Assembly (NCBI GenBank): GCA_016712105.1
Contig: JADJRU010000001.1
Span: 186,001-250,000, forward strand
Reading direction: 5' to 3'
DNA: 64,000 bases
Source of the DNA: Ahniella sp.
GTDB taxonomy: Bacteria > Pseudomonadota > Gammaproteobacteria > Xanthomonadales > Ahniellaceae
Each line of letters begins with the position of its first letter. The first letter of the stretch is position 1. A program made the position numbers and the translations under genes. The notes beneath the pieces were generated by a model. It ran no database searches, was not told where the DNA came from, and saw only the letters and a program-made list of their open reading frames with translations. Positions 1 to 7,555 of the stretch are shown one piece after another.

Positions 1-370
1 CTTCGGAGCCCGGTTCGAACAACTCCGTATCGATACCCGAAGAAAGCGCCGTTTGCGAAACGTCGACAAGAAGATCGGGCATTTCCGTCTTGCTGGGCAA
101 CTGCCGGACCATTTGCCGCAGCAACTCTTCCATCTCGGCGAGTTGCTTTTTGTAGTCTTCCAGGTTGACCACTTTGCCCTGCTTGTCACGGAATGTGACC
201 AGCAACTGCTCCTCTTCGATCATCAGGTCGTCACGTGTGTCAAACGTCTCCTTGATCTTGAACAGGTAACCAAGCAACAGCACCAGCAGGAAGATCAACA
301 CACAGGCAACGGCCTTTACCGGCATGGGCCAGTTGCCGTAGTTCTTGGCATCGAGGCTCTTGATATCCAT
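1..370 (-). CDS. pilO: Type IV pilus inner-membrane protein PilO (partial, cut by window edge)
   Basis: The reverse strand from 370 to the window edge is open and encodes the first 123 residues of PilO, the inner-membrane partner of PilN in the alignment subcomplex of the type IV pilus machine. A short cytoplasmic head (MDIKSLDAKNYGNWP) leads into one membrane segment at about residues 20-40 (VACVLIFLLVLLLGYLF). A charged periplasmic helix follows, with heptad-like runs such as EDYKKQLAEMEELLRQM, typical of the PilO coiled coil. Its ATG overlaps the pilN TAA by one base (TAATG), so translation is probably coupled. The C-terminal ferredoxin-like domain lies outside the window; pilP and pilQ are expected next in the standard pilMNOPQ order. 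Confidence 0.9.
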   Translation of the reverse strand, partial: MDIKSLDAKNYGNWPMPVKAVACVLIFLLVLLLGYLFKIKETFDTRDDLMIEEEQLLVTFRDKQGKVVNLEDYKKQLAEMEELLRQMVRQLPSKTEMPDLLVDVSQTALSSGIDTELFEPGSE

Positions 371-987
371 TACTGCGCCCCTCCAGTCGTCGACGTGGAT
401 GCACCTTCGACGGTTTCGCCGTCGCTGGTTTCCTCGTCCTCGTCTTCACTCTTGCGCAAACCAACGCCCAGTTCGAATCGATATCGACCCGACTTTTCGT
501 CGCTGATGATTTCGGACTTTCGAAAATCCGGAAGGCGCAGCCAGCCAGCAGTTTCGATGTTGCGCATGTAGGCCGAGATGCGAGCATTCGACTGAGCATT
601 GCCAATCAGATTGAGCGCTTCGCCGCTCTGCGACATTTCCGTCAGGCGCACGCCATCCGGCAGCGTCCGCACGAGCTCGTCGAACACGTGCACCATCTGA
701 TAACGGCTGGACTGAAGCCGCTCGATGATCTCCTTGCGGCGCAGCAGTGTCTCTCTCTTTTCCTGCAAGACCTCGATTTCCTTGATCTTGACGTCCAGCG
801 CCGAGATTTCGCGGGTCAGCAGATCCTTGCGGTTCTGGTGACCCTGGACCACCCGGTCCATCCATCCAAGCGCAACGAGGAAAGCCAAGCCACCGATGAT
901 CAACGCTCCGACCATCATTACCTGGAACTCGCGTTCCCGTTGTTTGCGCCGTTCAGCACGCCAGGGTAATAGATTGATCTTGGCCAT
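370..987 (-). CDS. pilN: Type IV pilus assembly protein PilN
   Basis: A 205-residue bitopic inner-membrane protein. The N-terminus MAKINLLPWRAERRKQRERE carries the family hallmark INLLPWR, the short cytoplasmic peptide that docks onto PilM. One membrane segment follows at about residues 25-45 (VMMVGALIIGGLAFLVALGW), then a periplasmic coiled coil (about 50-110) and a ferredoxin-like domain. The C-terminal 25 residues are acidic and low-complexity (KSEDEDEETSDGETVEGAST). The gene starts one base into the end of pilM and overlaps pilO by one base, so pilM-N-O form a translationally coupled operon. PilN with PilO links the cytoplasmic PilM ring to the outer-membrane secretin. Confidence 0.95.
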   Translation of the reverse strand: MAKINLLPWRAERRKQREREFQVMMVGALIIGGLAFLVALGWMDRVVQGHQNRKDLLTREISALDVKIKEIEVLQEKRETLLRRKEIIERLQSSRYQMVHVFDELVRTLPDGVRLTEMSQSGEALNLIGNAQSNARISAYMRNIETAGWLRLPDFRKSEIISDEKSGRYRFELGVGLRKSEDEDEETSDGETVEGASTSTTGGAQ

Positions 988-2045
988 TAGTCAAAGCTCC
1001 TCAACGCGAGCCCGCAGGCGATCATCAGGGACGGAGCGTCCTGAGCGATCGCTGGTGCCTGAACCCGATTCGAAAGGGTCATGGCGGCAAGGGGATTGGC
1101 GACTACGGTCGGCACGCCGATCTGCTCTTCGACCATTTCGGCGATGCCGATGATCGACGCACAACCGCCGGCCAGCACGATCTGGTCCACCTTGCTGTAC
1201 TCGGTGCCGGCGAAGAAGAACTGCAACAGGCGACTGACCTGCTGCACCATCGCTTCCTTGAACGGCTCCAGCACTTCGATTTCATAACTTTCCGGCAAGC
1301 CGCCCTGGCGTTTGGCCATGCCGGCTTCCTCGTAGGAAAGTCCGTACCGACGCATGATTTCGTCGGTCAGTTGTTTGCCACCGAAGACCTGTTCACGCGT
1401 ATAGATGCTGCGCTGGTTCTTCAGGACAATCAGGGTGGTCATGGTCGCACCGATGTCGAACACGGCGACCGTGGCATCCTTGGGCACACTCAACTGGTCG
1501 GCGACCAGCTTGAAGGCGTTTTCCATGCAGAACGCTTCGACATCCACCACTTTGGCCAGCAGGCCGCCGAGATCGAGTGCCGCCACGCGCAGGTCGACGT
1601 TCTCCGTTCGTGATGCCGCCAACATGACGTTCATCATTTCCGGATTGTCCTTCACCGGCCCCATCACCTCGAAGTCCATACTGACTTCTTCGAGCGGGTA
1701 CGGGATGTATTGCTGTGCCTCACCCTGAATGGCGCCTTCCAAGTCCTCTTCGGACAGGTCGGCGGGCATCGGGATGGTCTTGGTGATCACCGCCGACCCG
1801 GCTACAGCTGCCGCCGCATGCCGCAAACGAGTGGCCGAGCGCTGGACAGCACGCTTGATCGCCTCGCCTACCGCCTCGACTTCAACGATGTTCTTTTCCA
1901 CCACAGCGTTGGGCGGCAGCGGTTCTACCGCATAATGCTCGACGCGAAAGCGCCCGCCGCTCTGTGAGAGCTGGAGCAATTTGACCGCTGTCGAACTAAT
2001 ATCTATGCCGATCAGCGGGGGTGATTTTGTACTGAAGAGAGCCAC
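987..2045 (-). CDS. pilM: Type IV pilus assembly ATPase-like protein PilM
   Basis: Actin/FtsA-fold cytoplasmic protein that binds the PilN N-terminal peptide and links the pilus motor to the alignment complex. The phosphate-1-like motif GIDISSTAVKLLQLS is close to the N-terminus, VFDIGATMTTLIVL forms the second phosphate-binding loop, and VLAGGCASIIGIAEMV is the adenosine-type motif near the C-terminus. The start chosen is the GTG at 2045 (VALFSTKSPPLIGIDIS), preceded by an AAGGGG ribosome site about 8 bases upstream and matching the usual family N-terminus. A second in-frame GTG at 2063 would add six residues without a comparable site. It is the first gene of the pilMNO operon, divergent from mrcA, and about 352 residues long as expected. 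Confidence 0.93.
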   Translation of the reverse strand: MALFSTKSPPLIGIDISSTAVKLLQLSQSGGRFRVEHYAVEPLPPNAVVEKNIVEVEAVGEAIKRAVQRSATRLRHAAAAVAGSAVITKTIPMPADLSEEDLEGAIQGEAQQYIPYPLEEVSMDFEVMGPVKDNPEMMNVMLAASRTENVDLRVAALDLGGLLAKVVDVEAFCMENAFKLVADQLSVPKDATVAVFDIGATMTTLIVLKNQRSIYTREQVFGGKQLTDEIMRRYGLSYEEAGMAKRQGGLPESYEIEVLEPFKEAMVQQVSRLLQFFFAGTEYSKVDQIVLAGGCASIIGIAEMVEEQIGVPTVVANPLAAMTLSNRVQAPAIAQDAPSLMIACGLALRSFD

Positions 2046-2094
2046 ACTTTTTCCCCTTCCCACAAACCCTTACGAGCGAAATATGCTGGACCAC

Positions 2095-2123
2095 ATTAAA
2101 ACTGAATCCTAAGTGAAGCGCAA
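2095..2123 (-). promoter_or_regulatory. Putative sigma-70 promoter of the pilMNO operon
   Basis: On the reverse strand the sequence reads TTGCGC, 17 bases, TTTAAT. The -10 element lies about 50 bases before the pilM GTG. The match is by eye only. The rest of the 2046-2261 gap holds no gene; a TATACT at 2221-2226 could serve mrcA as a -10 box but has no convincing -35 partner. Confidence 0.4.
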
Positions 2124-2261
2124 CATACCCTAGGTATGGCTGCGATTTCAATAGCTTGGACGCTACTCTTGCGAAAGATTCTTCGCAAGCGCCGAATATG
2201 CCCTTCCGGACCCAAACTCGTATACTTGGCGCTTCTCCCCGTTTCCACCGACCGGTTCTCA

Positions 2262-4764
2262 ATGTTGAAGATTCGCCGCCTGCTGCGCTGGCTGTTCTGG
2301 CTCGGCCTGACCGGGGTCCTGAGTGTCGTGCTGGCGATTGCCGGCGCGTACTACGTGCTGGCGCCAAAACTCCCGGACGTCAGTCAAATCAAGAACATAC
2401 CGCTGCAAGTGCCGCTGAAGGTGTATTCACAGGACGGCAAGTTGATCGCCATCATCGGCGAGTCGCGGCGTACCCCGGTAACGATTTCGGAAGTGCCGAT
2501 GCTGGTCCGCCACGCGTTCGTGTCGATCGAGGACGCCCGTTTCTATGAGCACCGCGGGATCGACCTGATGGGGATCGGTCGCGCGGTCTGGCTGATGTCC
2601 ACCACCGACAACAAGCGACTCCCCGGCGGCAGCACGATCACCCAGCAGGTTGCCCGCAACTACTTTCTGAGCAACGAATACTCAATGACCCGCAAGATCT
2701 CCGAGATCTTCCTGGCCATCAAGCTGGAGCGCGAACTCAGCAAAGACGAGATCCTGGAGCTCTACCTCAACAAGATATTTTTCGGGTACCGGTCTTACGG
2801 CATCGCCGCAGCGGCGGAATTCTATTACGGCAAGACACTCGACCAACTCACTGCCAGTGAAGCGGCCATGCTGGCGTCGATCCCCAAGTTCCCGTCAAGC
2901 GGCAACCCGCTGACCAACCCCGACCGCGCCATGACGCGCCGCAATTACGTTCTGACCCGCATGGCCGAGCTCGGACATCTCTCCGAAGCCGAGTCGAAAG
3001 CCGCCATTGCCGAACCCGACCACGCCCATCCACATGAACCACCGATCGAATTGGACGCGCCTTACCTGGCCGAGATGGCTCAGGTGGTCGCGATCGAAGC
3101 TGGGTAACGACGCCCTCATCGGCGGTTACAGGCTTTTCGCCACGATCGAATCGACACATCAGGATCAGGCCAATCGGGCGGTGCGTGATCAACTGATCGC
3201 GTTTGATCGCCGGCACGGTTACCGCGGCCCCGAAGCCCGTCTGGCGCCGGAGAAATTCGCGGACGACGAGTCTCGTCGCGCCGCCATGAGCACGATGATG
3301 GTGATCCAGGGCTTGATGCCGGCCATCGTTGCCGAAGTGAATGCAGAATTTGCACTGGTCTGGCTGCAGGACGGCCAGCAGGTCAGCCTGGGACTCGACG
3401 CCGTGAAGTGGGCGCGCCCATTCATCCACGAGAGTGCAACCGGCCGGACACCCACGAAGGTGACCGATGTGATGGCCGTTGGTGATGTCGTCCGGGTGTC
3501 ACTGGACGCCGAAGGCAAGTGGCGCTTCGAACAGTTGCCCAAAGCCCAGGCCGCATTGGTCGGGCTGAATCCGGAAAGTGGCGCGCTGCAGGCGCTCGTT
3601 GGTGGCTTCAGTTTCTCTCGCTCGAAGTTCAACCGGGCGATCCAGAGCACACGCCAGCCGGGATCCAGCTTCAAGCCTTTCGTCTACTCGGCTGCTTTTG
3701 ACAAAGGCTTCACGCCTGCGTCGATCGTGAATGACGCCCCGCTCAGTTTTGCCGACCCGTCCTCGCCGGACGGCGGCTGGCGACCGCAAAATGACAACGA
3801 GAAGTTCAATGGGCCCATGCGGCTGCGCGAGGCCATGGTCAGTTCGCGCAACCTGGTATCGGTCCGGATTCTGGACGGCATCGGTGTCCGCTACGCGCGC
3901 GAATATGCTCAACGTTTCGGGTTTCCAGCCGAAGCGCTTCCGGAAAACCTGTCCATGGCTTTGGGCACGGCCTCGTTGGCGCCGCTGGACATGGCTCGCG
4001 GTTATGCCGTGTTCGCGAATGGTGGCTTTCGAGTGGACCCCTACTTCGTGGCGCGGATTGTCGATTCCGACGGCAAGACCGTGTTCGAGGCTCAACCGGC
4101 ACTCGCCTGCCGTGCGTGCCCCGAACGTCTGCAGGGCAGCGACGGAAAACCAACCGGCAGCGCAGCCGCAGACCTGAGTGCCATGCTGGGCGCAAACCCC
4201 GCCACGCCGCCGCTGCCAACCGAACCTGCCGTTGCTGCTGAAACGCCACCTGAAACCAGCACCGGCCTCAAACTCGCACCGCGTGTGCTCGACGAGCGCA
4301 CCGCATTCCTGATCCGCAGCATCCTGAACGACGTCGTCAAACGCGGCACCGGCCGATCCGCCATGGTGCTGGAGCGCCCCGACCTGTCGGGCAAGACCGG
4401 CACCACGAACGAACACCGGGACGCCTGGTTTTCGGGATTCACGACTGGCGCGGTCGGCACGGTGTGGATGGGATACGACGACTTCAAGACACTGGGCGAG
4501 GGCGAATTTGCGGCACAGACCGCGCTGCCCATCTGGATCGAGTACATGCGCACGGCACTCGCCAATGTGCCGGTGGACCCGATCACTCCACCCGAAGGCA
4601 TTACCCCGGCGATGATTTCCCCGACCAGCGGGCAACTCATGGCCGAAGGTGCAGGTGGCGTCCTCGAATTCTTCAAGAACGAAGACCTGCTGCGCTTGTC
4701 GGAAGCGGGCGTCCAACAGAATGCCGACGAACATGCGGAACAGCAGACGCTCGAAATCTTCTGA
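2262..4764 (+). pseudogene. mrcA: Penicillin-binding protein 1A (mrcA/ponA), frame broken once
   Basis: Bifunctional peptidoglycan glycosyltransferase/DD-transpeptidase of the inner membrane. The first frame runs from ATG 2262 (membrane anchor LFWLGLTGVLSVVLAIAGAY) to a TAA at 3105-3107. It carries the GT51 motifs EDARFYEHRGID and GGSTITQQVARNYF. The rest continues one frame over from about 3097 (KLGNDALIGGYRLFATI) to 4764, with an OB-like linker and the transpeptidase motifs SSFKPF (SxxK serine), SRN (SxN) and KTGTTNEH (KTG). Both parts align without loss of known motifs. The junction would read AIEKLGNDA if GAAG were GAAAAG, so two missing As restore the frame. The gene is divergent from pilM, as is common in this order. 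Because PBP1A motifs are fully conserved, a sequence error seems likelier than true inactivation. Confidence 0.88.
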
Positions 4765-5371
4765 CCCTGAGCCGGCCTCGACCGGCCGGCGCGGACGGCA
4801 GCAGATCGCGGCCTATGCCGCACGACTGATTGCCGAAAACGGCGTGCGCGATTTCGAGGATGCCAAACGTCGCGCCGCCGAGTCCTTCGGCATCGATTCG
4901 GGTGCCGGCCTGCCCAGCAACGCCGAGATCGACACCGAATTGCGCACCTACCAGCGACTGTTCCAGTCCGACTCGCAGCCGCGAGCCCTGCGGCTTCGAC
5001 GCGAGGCAGCCGGTCCCGCCATGGACTTCTTCTCCACATTCCAACCGAAACTGGTTGGCGCGGTGCTGGATGGCACGGCTGATGGCTATTCGGCGGTCTG
5101 CCTGCACCTGTTTGCGGACGATCCGCGCGAACTGGAATTTTTTCTGGATGATCGCCAAGTCCCGTTCGAATCGTTCGAACGCACGTTCCGTGATCAAGAC
5201 CGCCAACCCTGGGAACTGCCCGCTTACCGGTTCGAACGTGATGGTCTGGAATTCGACCTCAGCCTGTTCTCGCTCGACGACTTGCACCACCCGCCGCTGG
5301 ACCGGATCACCGGCAAACCCATGAAACGCGCGGACCGTCAGGCCGTGATGAGATTGCTCGACGCTGGCTGA
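4721..5371 (+). CDS. Conserved hypothetical protein downstream of mrcA
   Basis: About 216 residues, overlapping the 3' end of mrcA. The start is uncertain: ATG 4721 or 4733, both inside mrcA, and no clear ribosome site was seen for either. The middle (residues about 20-70) has a DUF-like helical region, IAAYAARLIAENGVRDFEDA then LPSNAEIDTELRTYQRLF. The next part has a ferredoxin/nucleotidyltransferase-like alternation including FQPKLVGAVLDGTADGYSAV, where LVGSVL-type motifs recall the nucleotidyltransferase fold. Related proteins in beta- and gammaproteobacteria are sometimes labelled UDP-N-acetylmuramate-alanine ligase, but no ATP-grasp or Mur ligase motif is visible here, so I do not adopt that name. 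Position after PBP1A hints at an envelope link, by inference only. Confidence 0.75.
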   Translation: MPTNMRNSRRSKSSDPEPASTGRRGRQQIAAYAARLIAENGVRDFEDAKRRAAESFGIDSGAGLPSNAEIDTELRTYQRLFQSDSQPRALRLRREAAGPAMDFFSTFQPKLVGAVLDGTADGYSAVCLHLFADDPRELEFFLDDRQVPFESFERTFRDQDRQPWELPAYRFERDGLEFDLSLFSLDDLHHPPLDRITGKPMKRADRQAVMRLLDAG

Positions 5372-5725
5372 CCCGTGAGGGATCTGCTCAGGGGTTCCCT
5401 GACAAGGGGCTGAACAAGTCCCTCCTGGACTTACTCAGAGGTTCCCTAGGGAGGCTCTGAACAAGTCCATCCTGGACCCTTCAGGGGGCAAGTCCGGCAC
5501 AGGTCGGACTTGCCTCAATCAACGACTTGCGTCGTTGATTGCGGCGCACCCTGCACGCAGGAACCTCTGAACTTGTTCAGAGGTTCCCGGAGCTCTGAAC
5601 AAGTCCATCCTGGACTTCTTCGAGGCGGCAAGTCGGCACAGGTCCGGACTTGCCTCACGCCAATCAACGACTTGCGTCGTTGATTGCGGGTGCATCCTGG
5701 AGGACCTGAACTTGTTCAGAGGTTC
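5372..5725. repeat. Mosaic of short intergenic repeats and palindromes
   Basis: This gene-free stretch is built from reshuffled short modules. CTGAACAAGTCC(A/C)TCCTGG occurs at about 5410, 5457 and 5595. A perfect 13 bp inverted repeat with a 2-base loop spans 5560-5587 (arms GGAACCTCTGAAC), and a partial copy lies at about 5701-5727 running into the acyP stop. Another perfect palindrome, arms CAATCAACGA around CTTGCG, occurs twice at 5516-5541 and 5661-5686. AGGTTCC and GGACTTGCCTCA also recur. The convergent genes on either side suggest a terminator role for some hairpins, but no long U-tract follows. The block resembles REP/BIME-type repeats; the family was not recognised. Confidence 0.75.
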
Positions 5726-6010
5726 CTAGCCGATCCGGAAACCCGGTTCTGCTTCCGCCTGCGGTTCAACCGACTCCTGAAGCTCCAACTCAACCGAATC
5801 GACAAGCGCCGCCGGGGGCCCGCGCCACAGCCAGGACTCGAGCCTCAACAGCGCATCCGGAGTCCCGATGACCAGCACTTCGACGCTGCCATCCGCGTGA
5901 TTTCGCGCATGCCCCGTCAACCCGAGGGCCTGCGCTTCCGATCGGGCAAACGCCCGATACGACACCCCCTGCACCCGACCACGAACCCGGTACCGACGCC
6001 GTTCCCGCAT
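5726..6010 (-). CDS. acyP: Acylphosphatase
   Basis: Small cytoplasmic enzyme (94 residues) that hydrolyses acyl phosphates such as carbamoyl- or acetyl-phosphate. The family signature RVRGRVQGVSYRAFARSEA holds the phosphate-binding loop and catalytic arginine, and GHARNHADGSVEVLVIG supplies the catalytic asparagine with the conserved DGSVE strand. ATG 6010 (MRERRRYRVRG) was chosen because it gives the normal family length; the longer open frame upstream overlaps the neighbouring tlpA-like gene. It lies 10 bases after the stop of that gene on the same strand and is probably co-transcribed. The C-terminus EPQAEAEPGFRIG replaces the more usual short GF-x-I-R ending. Confidence 0.93.
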   Translation of the reverse strand: MRERRRYRVRGRVQGVSYRAFARSEAQALGLTGHARNHADGSVEVLVIGTPDALLRLESWLWRGPPAALVDSVELELQESVEPQAEAEPGFRIG

Positions 6011-6020
6011 TTGACTCGCC

Positions 6021-6509
6021 TCAAGGCTTCGCTGGCATCTCTGACAGCGCCGCAATGGTTCGAGTGAGGTCGGCCGACGTGATCGGTCCCAGAAACTTCT
6101 CGGCCAGCTTGCCTTCGGGATCGATCAGGTAGGTCGTGGGCAAGCCCCGCGGCACGTCGAAATCGGCCGGCGGCTGGTACACGTCAACCAGCGCAATCGG
6201 GTACGCGACCTTCCGAGCCGCAACAAAGGCCTTCAGCTCGGCGGCTTCGATTTCCTCGAATGCCAAGCCGATCACGACGACATCGTCCCGGGCCCGGTCG
6301 AACTGGTCGAAATCCGGCATTTCCTTCAAACACGGGGCGCACCAGGTCGCCCAGAAGTTCACCACGACCCACTTGCCTCGTTGCGCCGCCAGGTCGAATT
6401 CAACGCCTTCCGTGGTGGTGACCTGAAGCTTCGGCATTTCCTTGCTGGCGAATACCGACGCCGAAAGAACAAGGAACACAGCCAACAACGAACACTGCAC
6501 AATGCGCAT
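6021..6509 (-). CDS. TlpA/ResA-like periplasmic thiol-disulphide oxidoreductase
   Basis: A 162-residue exported thioredoxin-fold protein. A signal peptide (residues 1-22, MRIVQCSLLAVFLVLSASVF) precedes the fold. The redox motif WATWCAPC lies in VVNFWATWCAPCLKEMPDFD, and the conserved cis-proline region is GLPTTYLIDPEGK. The family carries out disulphide reduction or isomerisation in the periplasm, often in cytochrome c maturation or rescue of exported proteins. No cytochrome gene is adjacent, so the partner is unknown. It is first in a two-gene unit with acyP and divergent from wrbA, with only about 25 bases between the starts, so promoters must overlap coding sequence or each other. Confidence 0.88.
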   Translation of the reverse strand: MRIVQCSLLAVFLVLSASVFASKEMPKLQVTTTEGVEFDLAAQRGKWVVVNFWATWCAPCLKEMPDFDQFDRARDDVVVIGLAFEEIEAAELKAFVAARKVAYPIALVDVYQPPADFDVPRGLPTTYLIDPEGKLAEKFLGPITSADLTRTIAALSEMPAKP

Positions 6510-6534
6510 GGTGAAATCCTGAAATTGTCTGGTG

Positions 6535-7137
6535 ATGACTATGACCGAAATCCTCGTGCTGTATTACAGCCGACATGGCGCTACGCGGGAACTGGCCCGC
6601 TGCATCGCCCGTGGTATCGACGAAACGGCTGGTGCGCAGGCACGGCTGCGAACGGTGCCAGTGTTGGTTGCGGCGAATGAAGCCTCCGTGAACCAGGCGA
6701 TTCCGGACGACGGACCGCCGTATGCAACGCTCGCCGACCTGCGGGAATGCCACGGCCTTGCCCTTGGCAGCCCAACCCGCTTCGGCAACATGGCTGCTCC
6801 GCTCAAGGCATTTCTCGACGGCACCTCAAGCGAGTGGCTGGCCGGCAGCCTGATCGGCAAACCCGCCTGCGTGTTCACATCAACCGGGTCGCCGCATGGC
6901 GGCCAGGAATCAACACTGCTCAGCATGATGCTTCCACTGCTCCACCACGGCATGATCCTGCTTGGCATCCCCTACTCGGAACCGGGCCTCTACTCGACGG
7001 CCGGCGGTGGTTCACCCTATGGCGCCGGGCACCTGGCGGGTGGAGACGGGAAACGGGGGGTCGACGCCGCTGAGCAAGCTTTGGCGCGAGCGCTGGGCCG
7101 AAGACTCGCCGAAACTGCCCTGAAGCTGCGCGCATGA
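6535..7137 (+). CDS. wrbA: WrbA-type NAD(P)H:quinone oxidoreductase (flavodoxin fold)
   Basis: About 200 residues. The FMN phosphate loop YYSRHGATRELA is near the N-terminus. GSPTRFGNMAAPLKAFLDGT and TSTGSPHGGQESTLLSMM are typical WrbA isoalloxazine and ribityl contacts, and SPYGAGHLAGGDG matches the C-terminal family motif. WrbA makes two-electron reductions of quinones, limiting semiquinone and superoxide stress. The start is one of GTG 6532, ATG 6535 or ATG 6541 (MTEILVLYYSRHG); no strong ribosome site separates them. The stop overlaps the next start (ATGA), a gene pair (wrbA with a DUF2069 membrane protein) conserved in gammaproteobacteria. Confidence 0.93.
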   Translation: MTMTEILVLYYSRHGATRELARCIARGIDETAGAQARLRTVPVLVAANEASVNQAIPDDGPPYATLADLRECHGLALGSPTRFGNMAAPLKAFLDGTSSEWLAGSLIGKPACVFTSTGSPHGGQESTLLSMMLPLLHHGMILLGIPYSEPGLYSTAGGGSPYGAGHLAGGDGKRGVDAAEQALARALGRRLAETALKLRA

Positions 7138-7487
7138 GCGACACCTTCACCCCTCGCCACCGATTGGCCTTGGTCCTTTTTGTGATGCTGATGGGCTGGT
7201 CGGCACTCTGGCATGGCTGGCTCGACCCGAATACGCGCCTTGGGCTCGCACAAAGCCTGCTTCTGGCGCTCAGTCCGGCGCTGATTCCCGGCCTGATGAG
7301 TTTCATCAGCGCACGCGGCATGCTTCTTGGCGCAGGATTCGCAGCCTTGCTGTTGTTCTGCCATGCCGTGATGTCCGCCTGGGCCACGCCGAATTGGCTG
7401 GCCTGGCCGCCTATTCTGTTGTCCGTTGGCACCGTGCTGGCTTTGGGCGGAAGGCAGAAGCCGCGTACTCCGGCCGGAAGCGGCTGA
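7134..7487 (+). CDS. DUF2069 family inner-membrane protein
   Basis: A 117-residue membrane protein with about four hydrophobic segments: LALVLFVMLMGWSALWHGWL, LAQSLLLALSPALIPGLM, MLLGAGFAALLLFCHAVM and WPPILLSVGTVLALGG. It resembles the DUF2069 proteins usually encoded right after wrbA. The 4-base overlap with wrbA argues for coupled translation. Its function is not known; association with WrbA could mean quinone-related membrane chemistry, but that is only a guess from neighbourhood. Confidence 0.8.
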   Translation: MSDTFTPRHRLALVLFVMLMGWSALWHGWLDPNTRLGLAQSLLLALSPALIPGLMSFISARGMLLGAGFAALLLFCHAVMSAWATPNWLAWPPILLSVGTVLALGGRQKPRTPAGSG

Positions 7488-7555
7488 GTGCCCGTCCCGC
7501 TCCAACTCGCTGATGTTTGTCGTTTTGTCACTGCCAGCCTGTAAAGTTGCCGACC

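Noticed and set aside
2262..4764. Programmed frameshift in mrcA or lon
   Set aside because: No slippery heptamer with a downstream structure is apparent, and such regulation is not known for these genes.
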